DNA of 47,771 nucleotides. Origin: an uncultured Bacteroidales bacterium (GTDB lineage Bacteria > Bacteroidota > Bacteroidia > Bacteroidales > P3). The position numbers and the translations under genes were made by a program. The notes under the pieces are model-generated. The model was not told where the DNA came from, made no database searches, and worked only from the letters and a program-made list of their open reading frames with translations. Below, piece after piece: positions 1 to 8,205 of the stretch; the first letter of the stretch is position 1, and each line of letters opens with the position of its first letter. Where the stretch lies: contig ONLQ01000014.1 of the NCBI GenBank assembly GCA_900318665.1, positions 1-47,771 of the forward strand, written 5' to 3'.

Positions 1-530
1 ACGAAATGTTGTCGGTAATCTGATAGGACGCACCGGGCACAATACCAAAACGCATTGCCATAAGGTCATATTTCTCCATATCAATCCACTCGCCATTATC
101 GTCGATACCATTCTTTTCGCTACCAACGGCAAAATTGCCTTGGAATTCGAAGAAGATTCTGATATCGCCATAACTCACAACATTATAGCGGAAGTACAAA
201 CCACCGCCATAGGTTGCGGTAGTAGTACGGTCGTCGGTATGGTGTTCCTCACCAGTGGTTGCAAGTGCGTAGGTTGCCAAAGTATGTTCCTTTTGACTTG
301 CATATTCAAAAAACGCGCCAACGCTCATAGCGTCATTCAAACGGAAACCAACGGTCGGCATAATGTTGAACGATGACTTATAGGTAATCGCATTGTCATC
401 CACTTTTGTTCCACCTACCTTAGTAGTATGTCCAGGGATGCCGAAACTGCCGCCGAGGCCGATTTCAAATTGTGCGCTGGCTGCCATGGTGGTCAGCACT
501 GCTGCAAGAAGTAATAATGCTTTTTTCATA
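1..530 (-). CDS. Outer-membrane beta-barrel protein, 5' part (3' end outside window)
   Basis: Reading the minus strand from the ATG at 530-528 gives 176 open codons running off the left edge. The protein begins MKKALLLLAAVLTTMAASAQ, a clear Sec signal peptide with cleavage likely after ASA. After it come short alternating hydrophobic and polar strands (FEIGLGGSFGIPG, FNIMPTVGFRLNDAMSVGAFFEYAS, YGGGLYFRYNVV), as in the 8- to 10-stranded OmpA/OprF-like porin family common in Bacteroidetes. This suggests an outer-membrane barrel; the substrate or role cannot be read from it. It is divergent from hydG and has a good Bacteroidetes promoter just upstream (565-596). The barrel call is firm, the function unknown. 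Confidence 0.8.
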
Positions 531-564
531 CTTTTTTAGATTAGTTGTTTCTTTTTACGAAAGG

Positions 565-596
565 CAAAGGTATATCTTTTTTTTCAAATAAACAAA
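565..596 (-). promoter_or_regulatory. Bacteroidetes-type promoter for the barrel gene at 1-530
   Basis: On the minus strand there is TACCTTTG at 572-565 (consensus TAnnTTTG) and TTTG at 596-593, separated by exactly 20 nt. This is the sigma-ABfr pattern known from Bacteroides. It lies 35 nt upstream of the ATG at 530. Confidence 0.7.
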
Positions 597-613
597 AAAA
601 GAAACATTTTGCG

Positions 614-621
614 TACCTTTG
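614..621 (+). promoter_or_regulatory. Probable -7 element of the hydG promoter
   Basis: TACCTTTG matches the Bacteroidetes -7 consensus and lies 58 nt upstream of the chosen hydG ATG. No clean TTTG -33 box is present at the usual distance; the upstream stretch is A/T-rich only. Because the box lies downstream of a possible TTG start at 545, it supports the ATG at 680. Confidence 0.5.
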
Positions 622-679
622 CAATGCTTTTCACCATTGGGGCGAAAAGCCATATTGCAAACAAAACCAAACCATCACA

Positions 680-2071
680 ATGCGCCACCATAACTTCATA
701 GATCGTGACAAACTTTACGGACTTTTGGACAACAACGCTCCCTCTGAAAGCCTGCTAAACGACATTTTAAACAAGGCACGCCGACTGAAAGGCCTTGACC
801 TGAACGACGTGGCCCACCTGCTCTGCGTGGAAGACGAGGCAGGCATCGGCAAGATTCTCGACACCGCCCACTACTGCAAGGAAGAGATTTACGGCAAAAG
901 GCTCGTTTTCTTCGCACCTATATATACAGGAAACGCCTGTGTGAACAACTGCGTGTATTGCGGCTTCCGCAAGGACAACCTGCAGTTGAAGCGCAAGGTG
1001 CTGACTATGGACGAGATAGAGCAAGAGACCATACAACTGCTTCGCATGGGACACAAACGCGCCCTGCTCATCTGCGGCGAGAGCCGTCGCAACGACACCA
1101 CCTATATGACCGAGGCGATACGTCGCACCTATGCCGCTCGCGACGAGAAAGGCAGCCGCATACGCCGTATAAACGTGGAACTGGCGCCTATGGAGGTTGA
1201 GGATTTCGCACGCCTCAAAGCCGAGCAGATTGGCACCTACGTCTGTTTCCAAGAGACCTACGACCCCGTGGCCTACAAGGAATTCCACCCCACAGGCACA
1301 CCCAAAGCCGACTACCTGTACCGACTTACGGTGATGGACCGCGCGCAGGAAGGCGGCATCAACGACGTGGGGCTTGGCGTACTGTTCGGACTGGTGGACT
1401 ACCGCTTTGAGATTCTCGCACTGATGGAGCACGCACGCCATCTGGAAGAGGACTACGGCTGCGGACCGCACACAGTGTCGTTCCCGCGCATCGAGCCTGC
1501 CGAAGGGACACCTTTCAGCCTGCCAGAGAATATCCCCCACCCTGTGAGCGACAAGGATTTTATGAAAATCATCGCCATAATCCGTATCGCAATGCCATAT
1601 ACCGGCATCATCATTTCGACACGCGAAAGCCCTGCCATGCGCGACAAACTGATAGAATACGGAGTGAGCCAGATAAGTGCCGCCAGCGAGACCAACCCCG
1701 GCGGCTATGAGGACCGCAGCACCGGCGCACAGTTCACCCTCGGCGACCACCGCTCGCTGGACGAGGTGATAAGCATAATGATAGACAAAGGCTACATCCC
1801 TTCATTCTGCACAGGTTGCTACCGCAAAGGGCGCGTGGGTGCCGACTTTATGGACCTCGCAAAGCCAGGTCTTATCAAAGAGTTCTGCAAGCCTAACGCC
1901 ATGTTCACCTTCCGTGAGTATTTGGAAGACTACGCATCGCCCGCCACCAAGGAGAAAGGCTTGCGCCTGCTGAAAGAACTGACCTCGAGTTTTGAGAAAG
2001 AGGCCACACGGGAAAAGGTTGCCGACACTCTTGAAAAGATAGGACAAGGGCAGAGGGATTTGTATTTTTAG
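680..2071 (+). CDS. hydG: [FeFe]-hydrogenase H-cluster radical SAM maturase HydG
   Basis: HydG is the tyrosine lyase that makes the CO and CN ligands, as an Fe-CO-CN synthon, of the [FeFe]-hydrogenase H-cluster. The 463-residue protein has the radical SAM motif CVNNCVYC (C87, C91, C94) in the ThiH/HydG-type CX3CX2C form. It also has a C-terminal CX2CX22C set (C377, C380, C403) that binds the auxiliary cluster and separates HydG from ThiH. Length fits the family. The ATG at 680 was chosen because residues upstream of it (reachable from a TTG at 545) are low-complexity and precede the promoter box. No hydE, hydF or hydrogenase gene is in the window, so hydG stands alone here. It ends at a strong terminator facing the convergent ATPase gene. 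Confidence 0.95.
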   Translation: MRHHNFIDRDKLYGLLDNNAPSESLLNDILNKARRLKGLDLNDVAHLLCVEDEAGIGKILDTAHYCKEEIYGKRLVFFAPIYTGNACVNNCVYCGFRKDNLQLKRKVLTMDEIEQETIQLLRMGHKRALLICGESRRNDTTYMTEAIRRTYAARDEKGSRIRRINVELAPMEVEDFARLKAEQIGTYVCFQETYDPVAYKEFHPTGTPKADYLYRLTVMDRAQEGGINDVGLGVLFGLVDYRFEILALMEHARHLEEDYGCGPHTVSFPRIEPAEGTPFSLPENIPHPVSDKDFMKIIAIIRIAMPYTGIIISTRESPAMRDKLIEYGVSQISAASETNPGGYEDRSTGAQFTLGDHRSLDEVISIMIDKGYIPSFCTGCYRKGRVGADFMDLAKPGLIKEFCKPNAMFTFREYLEDYASPATKEKGLRLLKELTSSFEKEATREKVADTLEKIGQGQRDLYF

Positions 2072-2131
2072 TGAACTGTAATCTGTGACCAGAGTTCTGT
2101 AACCTGTTTACTTGATTGGTGGTAAAATAAT

Positions 2132-2161
2132 AGGCGGCGTATGGGTTTCTATGCGCCGCCT
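2132..2161. terminator. Bidirectional intrinsic terminator between hydG and the DUF853 gene
   Basis: An 11-bp stem (AGGCGGCGTAT paired with ATGCGCCGCCT, one G-T pair) has a 7-nt loop. It is followed on the plus strand by a T-rich run and preceded by A-rich sequence that gives T's on the minus strand. It sits between two convergent genes. Confidence 0.8.
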
Positions 2162-2182
2162 GTTTTGTTGTTGTTTTGTCTT

Positions 2183-3760
2183 TTATTTCAGAAGGTTGCC
2201 GAGGATGCCTCTTGCCAATTCACGCGTCACGGTGCGTGTGGCGGCAGAGGTAGTGTTTCTCACCATTTTCTGCCCCACGGAAGTGCGCGACTTGGTTTTC
2301 TTGCCTACCATGGCATCGCTCAATGCGCTACCTGCGGCAGTGGCAGCCGTGGCCGTTACTGCCGTCAATGTGGCTTTGAGAATTTTGGACAGCAGGCCGG
2401 GCTTTGCCTTCTGCTTGGCAGCCTCTTTTTCCTGCTCGGCAAGGGCTTTCTGCTCCGCCATGGCGACTGCCCGTTCCTCGCTTTCCTTTAGCAGCACCTC
2501 GAAGGCACTCTCACGGTCAATGGGTGTGTCGTATTTGCCATAGATGCGGCTCTGCTTTATGGCATCGACACGCTGGCCCTCGCTTATAGCACCTATTTGC
2601 GACAAGGGGAACACGACCTTGGCACGCTGCACCACGCAAGGGGCTCCCTTGTCATCGAGAAAACTGACAAGTGCCTCGCCTGTCTCGAGATTCATGATGG
2701 CCTCGTCGGTCTTGAATGCCGGATTGGCACGGAATGTCTCGGCGGCTGCACGCACGGCTTTCTGGTCCTTGGGCGTGTAGGCTCGCAGAGCATGCTGAAC
2801 ACGGTTGCCCAACTGACCGAGGATGCTGTCGGGAATGTCGGTTGGATTCTGGGTGACGAAATAGATGCCGACGCCTTTGCTGCGGATTAGACGTATAACC
2901 TGTTCAATCTTATCGACCAACGCTTTAGAGGTGTCGTCGAAAAGCATGTGTGCCTCGTCGAAAAAGAACACAAGTTTCGGCAAGTCCATATCGCCAACCT
3001 CTGGCAGAGTGGAATAGAGTTCGGAGAGGAGCCACAGCAGGAAGGTGCTGTACAGTTTGGGCTGCATCATCAACTTGTCGGCAGCCAGCACACTCATCAC
3101 ACCCTTGCCCTGCTCGGTCTGCAGGAGGTCGTAGATGTCGAAAGAGGGCTCGCCGAAGAACTTGTCGGCGCCCTGTGTCTCGAGTTGCAAAAGTGAGCGC
3201 TGTATGGCGCCGATGGTGGCAGTAGAGATGTTGCCATACTGCGTGGTATATTCCTTGGCGTGCTGCGACACATAGTCAAGCATAGAGCGGAGGTCTTTGA
3301 CATCGAGCAGCAAGAGTCCACGCTCGTCGGCAATGCGGAACACGATATTAAGCACGCCATCCTGCGTGTCGTTGAGCCCCATGAGGCGCGACAGCAGTTG
3401 CGGTCCCATCTGCGACACGGTGGCACGAATGGGGTGTCCCTGCTCGCCATAGACATCATAAAAACGCACGGGGCACGGCTGAAACTGCGGGTCGCTGATG
3501 CCGAATTCCGCCATACGCTTCTCAATAAAGCCGCTAATCTTACCCGTCTGACTTATGCCCGAAAGGTCGCCTTTCATGTCGGCCATGAAGCAAGGCACAC
3601 CAGCCTGGCAGAAAGTCTCGGCCATGACCTGCAAGGTTACGGTCTTGCCTGTACCCGTGGCACCTGCTATAAGGCCATGACGGTTGGCCATTTTGCCTTC
3701 GATGGATAATGCGCCATCAGCACAATGGGCTATATACAATCCGTGTTCTTTGTCGTACAT
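2183..3760 (-). CDS. DUF853 (YjgR/HerA-like) P-loop ATPase
   Basis: This 525-residue protein belongs to the DUF853/YjgR family, HerA-type ATPases related to DNA-translocating motors; no cellular role is well established. Walker A is GATGTGKT (residues 33-40). Walker B is [11 protein letters not shown] (about 263-273). A sensor-like stretch [20 protein letters not shown] (about 301-320) follows. The C-terminal quarter is a charged, probably coiled-coil segment (about 425-460), then an Ala/Thr-rich stretch and a basic tail. It is the last gene of a minus-strand run, 12 nt after elbB, so the two are probably co-transcribed. Family assignment is firm; any link to ElbB function is unknown. Confidence 0.9.
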   Translation of the reverse strand: MYDKEHGLYIAHCADGALSIEGKMANRHGLIAGATGTGKTVTLQVMAETFCQAGVPCFMADMKGDLSGISQTGKISGFIEKRMAEFGISDPQFQPCPVRFYDVYGEQGHPIRATVSQMGPQLLSRLMGLNDTQDGVLNIVFRIADERGLLLLDVKDLRSMLDYVSQHAKEYTTQYGNISTATIGAIQRSLLQLETQGADKFFGEPSFDIYDLLQTEQGKGVMSVLAADKLMMQPKLYSTFLLWLLSELYSTLPEVGDMDLPKLVFFFDEAHMLFDDTSKALVDKIEQVIRLIRSKGVGIYFVTQNPTDIPDSILGQLGNRVQHALRAYTPKDQKAVRAAAETFRANPAFKTDEAIMNLETGEALVSFLDDKGAPCVVQRAKVVFPLSQIGAISEGQRVDAIKQSRIYGKYDTPIDRESAFEVLLKESEERAVAMAEQKALAEQEKEAAKQKAKPGLLSKILKATLTAVTATAATAAGSALSDAMVGKKTKSRTSVGQKMVRNTTSAATRTVTRELARGILGNLLK

Positions 3761-3772
3761 GTTTGCGTGTGT

Positions 3773-4474
3773 TTAGTTGTTACCTCTTTCCAACATCTTT
3801 TCCAACTCATCCACTAAATTGTCGGAGCCTTGGAAAATCTCGCTTATTCGGGTGGCTACCATATAGGCCGGAGTGGTGATGACCTTGTTCTCGCTATCGA
3901 CACAAACCTCGCCAGGCTCGCAAACCTCGTGGACTGCGCCAAAACCCGCGGCTATGCGGCTGGCCTGGCACTCATGTCCAAGGGTTAGATGCACGCCATA
4001 GCGTCCCAAAACCTTCGCCACCACGATAGGGGCTATGCACTCGGCGCAAACAGGTTTGTGGGCTCGATAGGTTTCGAGAATGGCATCTATAACACCATCT
4101 ATGATTGTCATGTGCGGACCATCGAAAGCATAGGTACTCAGGTTGCGGGCGGCCCCCATACCACCGGGCAGAGCAAGGGCATCGTAGTCGGCGGCACGAT
4201 ACTGGTCGAGGGGTTTTATATTACCTCGCGCTATGCGTGCCGACTCCTCGTAGATGTCGCGCTGCTCGATATCGACTAATGAGCCTTCCTCAGCATCGTC
4301 ATCCTCAGTCGGACGGTCGTCAACATGGCTCACCACTTCAAAAAGTCCTTCGGGAGCAAAGCACTGATACTGCCAGCCCTTACGGTCTATTGCCAACATT
4401 AGAGAGAGAGTTTCCTGCAACTCGCTACCATCGCGGTTGCCACATCCAGAAAGTATGATTGCTATATTTTTCAT
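3773..4474 (-). CDS. elbB: Isoprenoid biosynthesis glyoxalase ElbB (DJ-1/PfpI-like)
   Basis: This 233-residue protein of the class I glutamine amidotransferase-like/DJ-1 superfamily matches ElbB along its length. It has an N-terminal ILSGCGNRDGSE segment, the nucleophile-elbow region with a cysteine in PVCAECIAP, and LPGGMGAARNLS. E. coli ElbB (SCRP-27A) has been linked to isoprenoid synthesis and has weak glyoxalase activity; the true substrate is unsettled. It is 12 nt upstream of the DUF853 gene and 65 nt downstream of a GNAT gene on the same strand. A degenerate repeat (4487-4532) lies just before its start. Confidence 0.88.
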   Translation of the reverse strand: MKNIAIILSGCGNRDGSELQETLSLMLAIDRKGWQYQCFAPEGLFEVVSHVDDRPTEDDDAEEGSLVDIEQRDIYEESARIARGNIKPLDQYRAADYDALALPGGMGAARNLSTYAFDGPHMTIIDGVIDAILETYRAHKPVCAECIAPIVVAKVLGRYGVHLTLGHECQASRIAAGFGAVHEVCEPGEVCVDSENKVITTPAYMVATRISEIFQGSDNLVDELEKMLERGNN

Positions 4475-4539
4475 TTTAGGGAATTTGTGAACTGGAATCT
4501 GAGACCTGTATTCTGACTACTGATTACAGATAGCGGATT

Positions 4540-5067
4540 TCATTCTTTTACGTTATACACCGAAGAATAGATTTGCTGGCGGACCTCGTTGAACTCGTCA
4601 TCGTCGAGTAGCAACTTTGACATTATTATCATAGGGATACGAGTGTCATCGCCATAATATGACGGCTGGCTGTAGGGCTGCGGATTCTGCACGAAGCCCA
4701 TGCTGGCATAAAACTCTATGCGATGGTCGGACATCTCGTCGTGCGATGGCTCGACCTCAAGCACCACTTGATTGGTCTGCTGCGACATAAAGTTGAGGAA
4801 CACCGCTTTGCCGAGACCCTGGTTGCGCAGTTCTTCGGCAATAGCGAAATGCTCGATATATGTAAACTCTGGAAACTCCCAGTAGGAAAGGATTCCTATT
4901 GGCTCATCGTCGCCCTCGGTTGTGGCCACGAGAAAATGAAAATACTTGCTGTCTCTTTTCTTTAACCTCCCAAAAGGAGGTCGTTCTTCCTCTGGAAATG
5001 CCGACTCGAAGAGTTCCTTGGCAAAATGAGGATGGTCGCTGTCAGCGATAGGTGTAAAGGTAATCAT
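4540..5067 (-). CDS. GNAT-family N-acetyltransferase
   Basis: This 175-residue GNAT protein transfers an acyl group from acetyl-CoA to an unknown amine. The acetyl-CoA pyrophosphate loop is visible as RNQGLGKA (81-88), followed by the helix AVFLNFM. Strand 5 appears as QVVLEVEPS, with FYASMGFV downstream, as is usual in the family. The ATG at 5067 is the only reasonable start. It lies between a barrel gene (42 nt) and elbB (65 nt) on the same strand; the neighbours do not reveal the substrate. Confidence 0.85.
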   Translation of the reverse strand: MITFTPIADSDHPHFAKELFESAFPEEERPPFGRLKKRDSKYFHFLVATTEGDDEPIGILSYWEFPEFTYIEHFAIAEELRNQGLGKAVFLNFMSQQTNQVVLEVEPSHDEMSDHRIEFYASMGFVQNPQPYSQPSYYGDDTRIPMIIMSKLLLDDDEFNEVRQQIYSSVYNVKE

Positions 5068-5109
5068 CTATTATCTTTGTGTTTTATTGTCGGTTAATGC
5101 GATGCTGTG

Positions 5110-6009
5110 TTAGTCGAAGAAAGAGAAATTGTTAAGATTGACACGTAGCGACACCACATGCTGCATTGCAAAAGCGTCGCTCTCGTTATATTGTTTATAT
5201 ACAGTCTTGGTGTAATAGCAGGTGTAGCCTATGTCGGCACTGCCAACGCCCGAGATGGCGTAACTTAATGCCACGCCACCAAGCGCGCCATAGCCTATGC
5301 CGCCCTGGTTGATGTATTCGTAGGTACCCACCCCAGCATAGAGGTTGTCGGTGCCCCAGATATCGAGGATGCTATAATCATGGCCACCAATCTGCATAAA
5401 ATGCTCCTTGACCTTGGTGTTGTTGAAATTGAAACCCGCCGAGAGTTCCAATTCCAATCCACCGCCAAGGGCGAAACGCTTGAGGACTGCGAAGTCGATA
5501 TATATACGGTTTTCGCGGCCAACCATGTTGCAATTGATATACTGGCCCTGATTGGTGAGCACCGTGGCGCTGGCGGTGTTGTTGATATGAAACACGCCGG
5601 AGGCTGTAAGCGTACTATAGTCGAAGCGCAACAGCCAGCCGAGGCCGTTGTCGTAGTCGTAGCGAAAGCCCATGCCTATCTGATATGTCAGTTTATAGTA
5701 CATATCGGGATAGTCGGCAAGGGTTATCTGGCTGTAGTTGTCCACGCCTTGCAGATAGCCTTGATTCTTAAGACTGCCCCAAATCTGCTCGCCATAGGCC
5801 TGGCTGTGAAGCACGCGACTGATGGTATTGGGACGGCCGTCGCGGCCATCGTAGAAATTAGCCTGTTTGGCGTTGGGAATAAGCAGTCCGCCATCGACAA
5901 AAGCCGACAGACCGCTAAGTCCGTAGCGAGTGGGCACCTTTGAGGCCGAAGCCGACAGCAGGAAAAAGACAAAAAGAAAGAACAGGCCTCCGCGCAGAAC
6001 GGAAGGCAT
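5110..6009 (-). CDS. Putative outer-membrane beta-barrel protein
   Basis: I recognise no named family. From the ATG at 6009 the protein starts MPSVLRGGLFFLFVFFLLSASA, a signal peptide. About 275 residues rich in aromatic-ended short strands follow (LTYQIGMGFRYDYDNGLGW, LELELSAGFNFNN, GGVALSYAISG, HVVSLRVNLNNFSFF), ending in a terminal strand typical of barrels. An in-frame ATG at 6120, 12 nt after the sigma-factor stop, would add 37 charged residues ahead of the signal peptide. Those codons cover a palindromic repeat, so I prefer 6009. It is probably co-transcribed with the upstream sigma-factor and glycosyltransferase genes. Function is unknown. Confidence 0.75.
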   Translation of the reverse strand: MPSVLRGGLFFLFVFFLLSASASKVPTRYGLSGLSAFVDGGLLIPNAKQANFYDGRDGRPNTISRVLHSQAYGEQIWGSLKNQGYLQGVDNYSQITLADYPDMYYKLTYQIGMGFRYDYDNGLGWLLRFDYSTLTASGVFHINNTASATVLTNQGQYINCNMVGRENRIYIDFAVLKRFALGGGLELELSAGFNFNNTKVKEHFMQIGGHDYSILDIWGTDNLYAGVGTYEYINQGGIGYGALGGVALSYAISGVGSADIGYTCYYTKTVYKQYNESDAFAMQHVVSLRVNLNNFSFFD

Positions 6010-6083
6010 CGATATGCGGACTATGCCGCAACGACTCGGAGGGTCATCCTTCGACAAACCGCTCCCCTCCTCCATAAAGGAGG
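6010..6083 (-). repeat. Palindrome-containing repeat-like insert between sigma factor and barrel gene
   Basis: It contains the palindrome CCTCC-ATAAA-GGAGG (6069-6083), followed on the minus strand by a G-rich run. The layout resembles the CCCCCTCTT...AAGAGGGGG palindromes at about 24580-24604 and 24927-24951, so it may be a relative of that dispersed element. It is open in the barrel gene's frame and would encode an odd N-terminal extension. Confidence 0.35.
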
Positions 6084-6132
6084 TTTCGGCAGGATATGTC
6101 AATGAATGGCGATGGCTCATATTTTTGTAGGG

Positions 6133-6747
6133 TTATAAGGATTCTGACTGACTGCGTATGATAGACTCCAAAATCTGCCGTGCACGCAAAAGGTGGACCT
6201 TGACGGTGCCCATAGGCAGTTGCAACTGGTCGGCAATCTCCTCGTAAGAGAGTTCGTCGAAATAGCGCATCTCTATCACGCGGCGATAACTGGGCTTGAG
6301 TTGCGAGACCACGTCGCGCAGACGGCCAATACGCTGCGCGGCAATAAGTTCCTCTTCGGGAGTGCGGTTGGACGAAGGCACCGGCAGTTCGAAAGTCTCA
6401 TCGTTATTGGTCGGCGATACCGCCGACAGCGACTCCGTCTCTACGCGACGTTTGCGGAGGCGCATACGGTCGCGGAGGTTGTTGGTGCCAATGGCAAAAA
6501 GCCATGTGCTGAAAGCATTGGTTGGAGAATAGAGTTGCAGTTGGAAGAAAGCCTTGCCGAAGGTCTCCATGGTAAGGTCGTCGGCTTCTGCCGAATCCTT
6601 AAAGGCCTGGAAAAACATCTGATAGAGAGCGTCCTTATAGAAGGACATCAGAGTGGCATAGGCTTTTTCGTCACCATGGTCGCGAGCAGCGCATACCAGT
6701 TTGTAGTCGCGCTTGGCTTTATCGGTTTTGAGGTTGTTCTCGGACAT
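6133..6747 (-). CDS. ECF-type RNA polymerase sigma factor (sigma-70 family)
   Basis: This 204-residue two-domain sigma factor directs RNA polymerase to a specific promoter set. Region 2 spans about 30-100, with the typical AEADDLTMETFGKAF and AFSTWLFAIGTNNLRDRMR stretches. A Ser/Thr/Asn-rich linker covers 101-130. Region 4 is at about 143-195, with the helix-turn-helix LSYEEIADQLQLPMGTVKVHL. No anti-sigma gene follows; the next gene downstream encodes a barrel protein and the one 24 nt upstream a glycosyltransferase. This suggests an envelope-related regulon, but that is inference. Confidence 0.92.
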   Translation of the reverse strand: MSENNLKTDKAKRDYKLVCAARDHGDEKAYATLMSFYKDALYQMFFQAFKDSAEADDLTMETFGKAFFQLQLYSPTNAFSTWLFAIGTNNLRDRMRLRKRRVETESLSAVSPTNNDETFELPVPSSNRTPEEELIAAQRIGRLRDVVSQLKPSYRRVIEMRYFDELSYEEIADQLQLPMGTVKVHLLRARQILESIIRSQSESL

Positions 6748-6771
6748 GGACTGCTTGATGGCAATGCCTTA

Positions 6772-7947
6772 TTAAGGGTTACACCTTTTAGGATGTAACG
6801 TAATAATAGCCAAAATAGTATCTGCAACCAAGAAATAAAGTTCAAGCAAAGGCGAAAACCAGTGATAGTTGCGCAGCGAAAAACGCTTCTGGGCAAGCAT
6901 CACGCAGACAATCTGCCACACCAGTTTGACGAGCAGCAGCAGCGAGGGTATCAGCCACGGCACCGAAGGCAGAAAGAACATATAGATGCAAGCGGCATAG
7001 AATAGCACCAGCATGAGCGGGCGCATGGCTATGCGGAGACGCTGGAAGAAGGAATAGTAGCAACGAGTGGAGATGCGCTGGCGGCGGTGATAGTGCCACG
7101 AGCCGAACGTGGTTGCGGCCTCTTTCTTGACAAGCGCATCGTCGTTCAGCACGACGGCGGTGTTACCCTTGTGGCTGTTGCGATTGACGAAAATGTCGTC
7201 GCTACCCTCTGGCTCGGTATAGTGGCGGCTGAAGCCATCGTTCTCGAAAAAGAACGAGCGACGATAGGAGAGGTTGCTTCCCATGCCCGTATAAGCCTTG
7301 CCCGATGCGGCAACAGCAAGCATCTGGGCATTGCGCACAAGATTCTCATACTGCTGCAAGGCTCCAAGCAGACCCGGCTTGGTGTCGAGCACCGTGGGGG
7401 CTATGACCATCTTGGTGGAGTCATTCTTATAAGCCGACACGATGGCGTTGAGCCATTGGAATCCGAGCGGCTCGCAGTCAACATCGGTAAGAACGAGCAC
7501 GTCGTTTTTTGCCGACTGGATGCCAATGGCAAGCGGGAACTTCTTGCCCTGAAAGAAATTGACATCGTTCTTGATAGGCACACGGCGCAAGCCGGGGAAC
7601 GCGGGTTCGCACAACTGCAGGACAAAGCCCGTGTCGTCCTGCGACTTATAGTCAACCACGACAATTTCGTAGTTGGGATAGTTCTGCGACATAATGCAGG
7701 CAAGGTGCTGACGCAGTTTCTCGGCACCATTGTGGGCCACAATGACCACCGTCACGGGCAAATTAGGATTGTCGGCATACGGAGCCGCAGCATTATCCTC
7801 TCCTTTTTTAGACTTTTTGCCAGTACGCATAACCCCCATTTTCATGAAGGTAAGGCCATAACTCAACATAAGATAGAGGAAAGCCAGCGTAGCAACAATC
7901 AATACGGCAAGCGCATAATAATCAGTCAATAGATGTGCAAAATCCAT
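6772..7947 (-). CDS. Membrane-anchored family 2 glycosyltransferase
   Basis: The 391-residue protein has an N-terminal membrane helix (about 9-34), then a GT-A domain opening with LPVTVVIVAHNGAEKLRQHL. The nucleotide-sugar-binding strand is EIVVVDYKSQDDT, the DXD-like motif is DVD (155-157), and a basic HRRQR segment near 287 resembles the QxxRW region. Two or three helices (about 309-385) end the protein. It probably transfers sugar to a cell-envelope glycan from the cytoplasmic face of the inner membrane. The ATG at 7947 was chosen over one at 8091 because a GAAAGA ribosome-binding sequence and a TATTTTTG promoter box precede it, and the upstream residues are not family-like. It is the first gene of the minus-strand run that includes the sigma factor. 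Confidence 0.88.
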   Translation of the reverse strand: MDFAHLLTDYYALAVLIVATLAFLYLMLSYGLTFMKMGVMRTGKKSKKGEDNAAAPYADNPNLPVTVVIVAHNGAEKLRQHLACIMSQNYPNYEIVVVDYKSQDDTGFVLQLCEPAFPGLRRVPIKNDVNFFQGKKFPLAIGIQSAKNDVLVLTDVDCEPLGFQWLNAIVSAYKNDSTKMVIAPTVLDTKPGLLGALQQYENLVRNAQMLAVAASGKAYTGMGSNLSYRRSFFFENDGFSRHYTEPEGSDDIFVNRNSHKGNTAVVLNDDALVKKEAATTFGSWHYHRRQRISTRCYYSFFQRLRIAMRPLMLVLFYAACIYMFFLPSVPWLIPSLLLLVKLVWQIVCVMLAQKRFSLRNYHWFSPLLELYFLVADTILAIITLHPKRCNP

Positions 7948-7974
7948 TTCTTTCAAGACAATTGTATGGAATTG

Positions 7975-7982
7975 CAAAAATA
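7975..7982 (-). promoter_or_regulatory. Probable -7 element upstream of the glycosyltransferase gene
   Basis: TATTTTTG on the minus strand matches TAnnTTTG and lies 27 nt from the ATG at 7947. No good TTTG is seen at -33, so the call is moderate. Confidence 0.4.
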
Positions 7983-8150
7983 GCATTTTGCCCCGATATA
8001 TAAATATGTTGATAAATGTTTTTATTAACAATCGCCACAACGCCCTGTGAATAGCATTGCGCGAGGGTGTGACGGATGTAAATTTGAGCAATTAAGATGC
8101 TGATGCCGTGCCTGTCGGCAATAAAAGAGAGCAGAGAACGAAATAATATG

Positions 8151-8158
8151 TACTTTTG
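8151..8158 (+). promoter_or_regulatory. Probable -7 element of the tgt promoter
   Basis: TACTTTTG matches the Bacteroidetes -7 consensus and lies 47 nt before the tgt ATG, in the divergent tgt/glycosyltransferase gap. The -33 region is A-rich with no TTTG. Confidence 0.5.
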
Positions 8159-8205
8159 CATCACGACAAAAGACCATAGACATCGGGTAAACTCCTATTT
8201 TTGAA

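Noticed and set aside
767-1750. Minus-strand ORF of 327 codons
   Set aside because: Antisense to hydG with no recognisable domain; hydG on the other strand has its full set of cluster motifs.
680-2071. ThiH (2-iminoacetate synthase) for the radical SAM gene
   Set aside because: The C-terminal CX2CX22C auxiliary-cluster motif is present and specific to HydG; no thiamin genes are nearby.
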